Part shown: in pieces, positions 15,731-17,602 of the stretch
Position numbering within the stretch: position 1 is the first letter of the stretch
How the letters are laid out: every line of letters begins with the position of its first letter
Source: Alphaproteobacteria bacterium
GTDB lineage: Bacteria > Pseudomonadota > Alphaproteobacteria > RUG11792
Assembly: GCA_025998575.1 (NCBI GenBank)
Contig: BNWD01000011.1
Span: forward strand, 1-17,602
DNA length: 17,602 nucleotides
Direction: 5' to 3'
The notes under the pieces: model-generated
Seen by the model: only the letters and a program-made list of their open reading frames with translations
Told to the model about the DNA's origin: nothing
The model's database searches: none
Translations under genes and position numbers: made by a program

Positions 15731-16387
15731 ATGTTGTCACAAAACCACGAATTTCAATCTAGAGATGCTGTTAGTTGGGATGTAGGCGCAATGTCACCAC
15801 ATGACACAGAGATACTAGCACCTACATCTATGCGTTTTTCCGGTCAATTTGCTGACTGTATGGAAATGTATGCCCCAGCACCAAAAGTAGCAGAATATCT
15901 CAATACTCATCAAGAATGGTTTTGTCGCTGCGCTCAACCTATGAAGGTAGAAGCAATTTCTGTTAATGGCTATGCTTTAGTAATTGGTCGCTTCGGCGCT
16001 TTTGGTTATGATGTCGAACCAAAGGTTGGTTTAGAACTTTTACCCCCGGAAAATAACGTATATCACATCAAAACGATCGCTATCCCTAACTATACTGCCC
16101 CAGGCTACGATGTCGATTTTAAAGCGGTAATGGAATTAGTAGAACTTCCCGCCGATAGTCAAGGTAAGGTAGTAACAAAAGTAGAGTGGACTTTAGACTT
16201 GAACGTTGATGTCCAATTTCCTAAGTTTATTTATCGCTTACCTAAATCAGTAATTAAAAATACGGGCGATCGCTTGCTTAATCAAATTGTCCGCCAAGTA
16301 TCGCGCCGTTTGACAGCTAAAGTACAAGCAGATTTTTATAAATCCTCTGGGCTGCCCTTACCCCCCAAATCTAAGTGTCACCACTAA
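15731..16387 (+). CDS. DUF1997 (START/SRPBCC-like) protein
   Basis: The 218-residue protein resembles the DUF1997 family of cyanobacteria and plant plastids, an SRPBCC-like fold predicted to bind a hydrophobic ligand; no role is established. Visible landmarks are FSGQFADCMEMYAPAPKVAEYLNTHQEWF (signature start), a beta-rich core (YALVIGRFGAFGYDVEPKVGLEL, VYHIKTIAIPNY), VEWTLDLNVDVQFP, and the C-terminal helix GDRLLNQIVRQVSRRLTAKVQADF. There is no signal peptide or membrane segment. The ATG at 15731 has only a weak AAGAAG upstream. It is divergent from the SDR gene (192-base gap) and converges on the DUF4079 gene with 28 bases between stops. Confidence 0.8.
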   Translation: MLSQNHEFQSRDAVSWDVGAMSPHDTEILAPTSMRFSGQFADCMEMYAPAPKVAEYLNTHQEWFCRCAQPMKVEAISVNGYALVIGRFGAFGYDVEPKVGLELLPPENNVYHIKTIAIPNYTAPGYDVDFKAVMELVELPADSQGKVVTKVEWTLDLNVDVQFPKFIYRLPKSVIKNTGDRLLNQIVRQVSRRLTAKVQADFYKSSGLPLPPKSKCHH

Positions 16388-16415
16388 ACAAGAGAGGTAA
16401 GGAACGTCAAGCTAA

Positions 16416-16886
16416 CTATAACTTACTGAGAATATTTTGAATAATTTGGACTCCGCTCACCGCTTGCCAAGCAAACAAAGCTAAAAGCGCCGAATTTAAT
16501 ACAATGTGCGTGTATCTTGCCCAATCCTGCCCTTTCTGCATATAAGGAGATAAACTAGCAGAAACAGCGATCGCTCCAGTCATTCCCAACCCAGCTAACA
16601 AATGCGGTCCAAAAAATAGTTTTTGGTTGTTGATATAAGTAGCACCCATCCCAATTAACGTCCCTACTACCATTAAGCCCAGTAGAATCGAACCGATTTG
16701 ATAATGCCTGTTGTTGAATTTGCCTTTAATTAGCTCTTTTTTAGCCTCACCCTCTGCGTATCTTGTCTGTCGTACTTTTACGCCTAAGTAAAGGGCGTAA
16801 ATTGAAACTCCTAGCAAAGCAAACATCAAAAGCGGGTGAAAAATATTTAGCCAAGGTTTGATTTCTGTGGGAATTTCCAGGCTCAT
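16416..16886 (-). CDS. DUF4079 four-helix membrane protein (cytochrome b561-like layout)
   Basis: The 156-residue protein has four hydrophobic segments (about 14-34, 62-80, 92-112, 126-148), with a basic cytosolic loop (36-60) between the first two. Histidines H17, H61, H95 and H127 lie at or inside helix ends, a pattern like the di-heme ligands of b561-type membrane cytochromes; heme binding is inferred, not shown. DUF4079 is a mostly cyanobacterial and plastid family of unknown function. AGGA a few bases before the ATG at 16886 supports the start. No hairpin is visible between its stop and the DUF1997 stop. Confidence 0.82.
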   Translation of the reverse strand: MSLEIPTEIKPWLNIFHPLLMFALLGVSIYALYLGVKVRQTRYAEGEAKKELIKGKFNNRHYQIGSILLGLMVVGTLIGMGATYINNQKLFFGPHLLAGLGMTGAIAVSASLSPYMQKGQDWARYTHIVLNSALLALFAWQAVSGVQIIQNILSKL

Positions 16887-16986
16887 AGCGTCCTAATTAT
16901 TAATTTACTTGATAAAACTTAGCATAACCGCTTTAAAAAACTTATTGCAAGCCAAATATCTGCTCTAAGCTCTAGAAAAAAATTGG

Positions 16987-17022
16987 TGATTGGTAATGGG
17001 TGATTGGTAATGGGTAATTGGG
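16987..17022. repeat. Short tandem repeat, 14-base unit
   Basis: The unit TGATTGGTAATGGG occurs twice in tandem (16987-17000, 17001-17014) and is followed by a partial third, TAATTGGG (17015-17022). It belongs to the TTGGTAAT-type short tandemly repeated repetitive sequences scattered between cyanobacterial genes. It lies in the 262-base gap between the DUF4079 and ankyrin genes. No other feature was recognised in that gap. Confidence 0.85.
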
Positions 17023-17148
17023 AAGAAAATCATCACGCTTTCAGTAATGCTGAAAAACTAAATAGTATTCAATTGTTGCTAATTCTTGGTAAGTCAAACT
17101 ATAAAGTATAATTTTTAGCATCAAGCGGGTAGAGTGCTAATTTAAGCT

Positions 17149-17602
17149 ATGGCTTCTAATCAAGATGTTTTGTTGATTAAATCAGCAAAAAGCGGCGACA
17201 TTAAACAAGTACAGGCACTATTAGCGGCAAATGCGGATGTTAATGCTAAAAGTAGCGATCGCACTACAGTTTTAATGTTGGCAACTATTGGCGGCTACAG
17301 CGAAATAGTCCGCCTGCTAATTGAGCAGGGAGCCGAGCTGAACGCTCGACGCAAATTTGGCATCACAGCCTTAATGTTAGCGGCGGCAAATCATCAAACT
17401 GATATTGCCCAGATTTTGCTTAGTAACGGGGCAGAGGTCAATGCCAAAAATGATGATGGTAGTACTGCACTGATGGCAGCGTGTTTAAAAAACGATCTTG
17501 AGATTGTCCAAGTGCTATTAGCGGCTGGGGCAGATATAAAAATTAAAGATCGAGATGAAGATACAGCCCTAATTGTAGCCGTACAGTACGGTCATTCTAA
17601 AG
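17149..17602 (+). CDS. Ankyrin-repeat protein (3' partial)
   Basis: The frame opens at the ATG at 17149 and is still open at the window edge (151 codons). It has no signal peptide and goes straight into ankyrin repeats of about 33 residues: DVLLIKSAKSGDIKQVQALL, then T-VLMLATIGGYSEIVRLLIEQGAELNAR, T-ALMLAAANHQTDIAQILLSNGAEVNAK, TALMAACLKNDLEIVQVLLAAGADIKIK, and the start of a fifth (TALIVAVQYGHS). The repeated TALMLA, IVxLLL and GAxVNAK signatures are clear. Ankyrin stacks bind proteins; the partner is unknown. No strong ribosome site precedes the ATG. Confidence 0.9.
   Translation, partial: MASNQDVLLIKSAKSGDIKQVQALLAANADVNAKSSDRTTVLMLATIGGYSEIVRLLIEQGAELNARRKFGITALMLAAANHQTDIAQILLSNGAEVNAKNDDGSTALMAACLKNDLEIVQVLLAAGADIKIKDRDEDTALIVAVQYGHSK

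Noticed and set aside
16987..17022. Possible CRISPR array
   Set aside because: The units are 14 bases, directly adjacent and without spacers, so this is a short tandem repeat.

Overview
The window comes from a cyanobacterium. The octamer GCGATCGC (HIP1, a cyanobacterial genome signature) occurs throughout, and the genes include an orange carotenoid protein, the phycobilisome-core subunit ApcF and type I glutamine synthetase next to each other, and families largely found in cyanobacteria (DUF3685, DUF1997, DUF4079). The apcF/glnA divergent pair, the CCCCC/GGGGG palindromic repeats and the short tandem repeats resemble Nostocales or Chroococcidiopsidales, but the species cannot be fixed from the sequence.

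Left part (1-6777, + strand). The window opens inside a type I polyketide synthase. Its visible order is DH (C-terminal part), structural KR half, ER, catalytic KR, ACP and a fused C-terminal PLP-dependent alpha-oxoamine synthase (AOS). It is followed at short spacing by a small two-helix membrane protein, a GT4 glycosyltransferase and an ExoD-family membrane protein. I infer that the PKS makes a fully reduced acyl chain, that the AOS releases it by decarboxylative condensation with an amino acid to give a sphingoid-like amino ketone, and that the neighbours might glycosylate or handle the product. Two copies of a palindromic repeat lie in frame inside the KR, one in each half.

Middle part (6778-10466, - strand). 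A symmetric hairpin separates this run from the convergent orange carotenoid protein gene. Upstream of that lie a DUF3685 protein whose receiver domain lacks the phospho-acceptor aspartate, and a Fur-family regulator of the PerR/FurC kind. The Fur gene is divergent from an M48 metallopeptidase gene (+), whose stop codon lies inside a tRNA-Leu(CAA) gene. A 59-codon basic small ORF follows, ending in a strong bidirectional terminator.

Right part (11869-17602). apcF (-) and glnA (+) diverge from a 334-bp region carrying an NtcA-type promoter for glnA. glnA converges on a membrane-anchored lambda-endolysin-like (GH104-type) enzyme, which forms a two-gene unit with an atypical SDR (NAD(P)-binding) protein. 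Then come divergent DUF1997 (+), DUF4079 (-) and the start of an ankyrin-repeat protein running off the right edge. Most of the window is ordinary core cyanobacterial genome. The PKS-AOS megasynthase with its in-frame repeats is the most unusual part.
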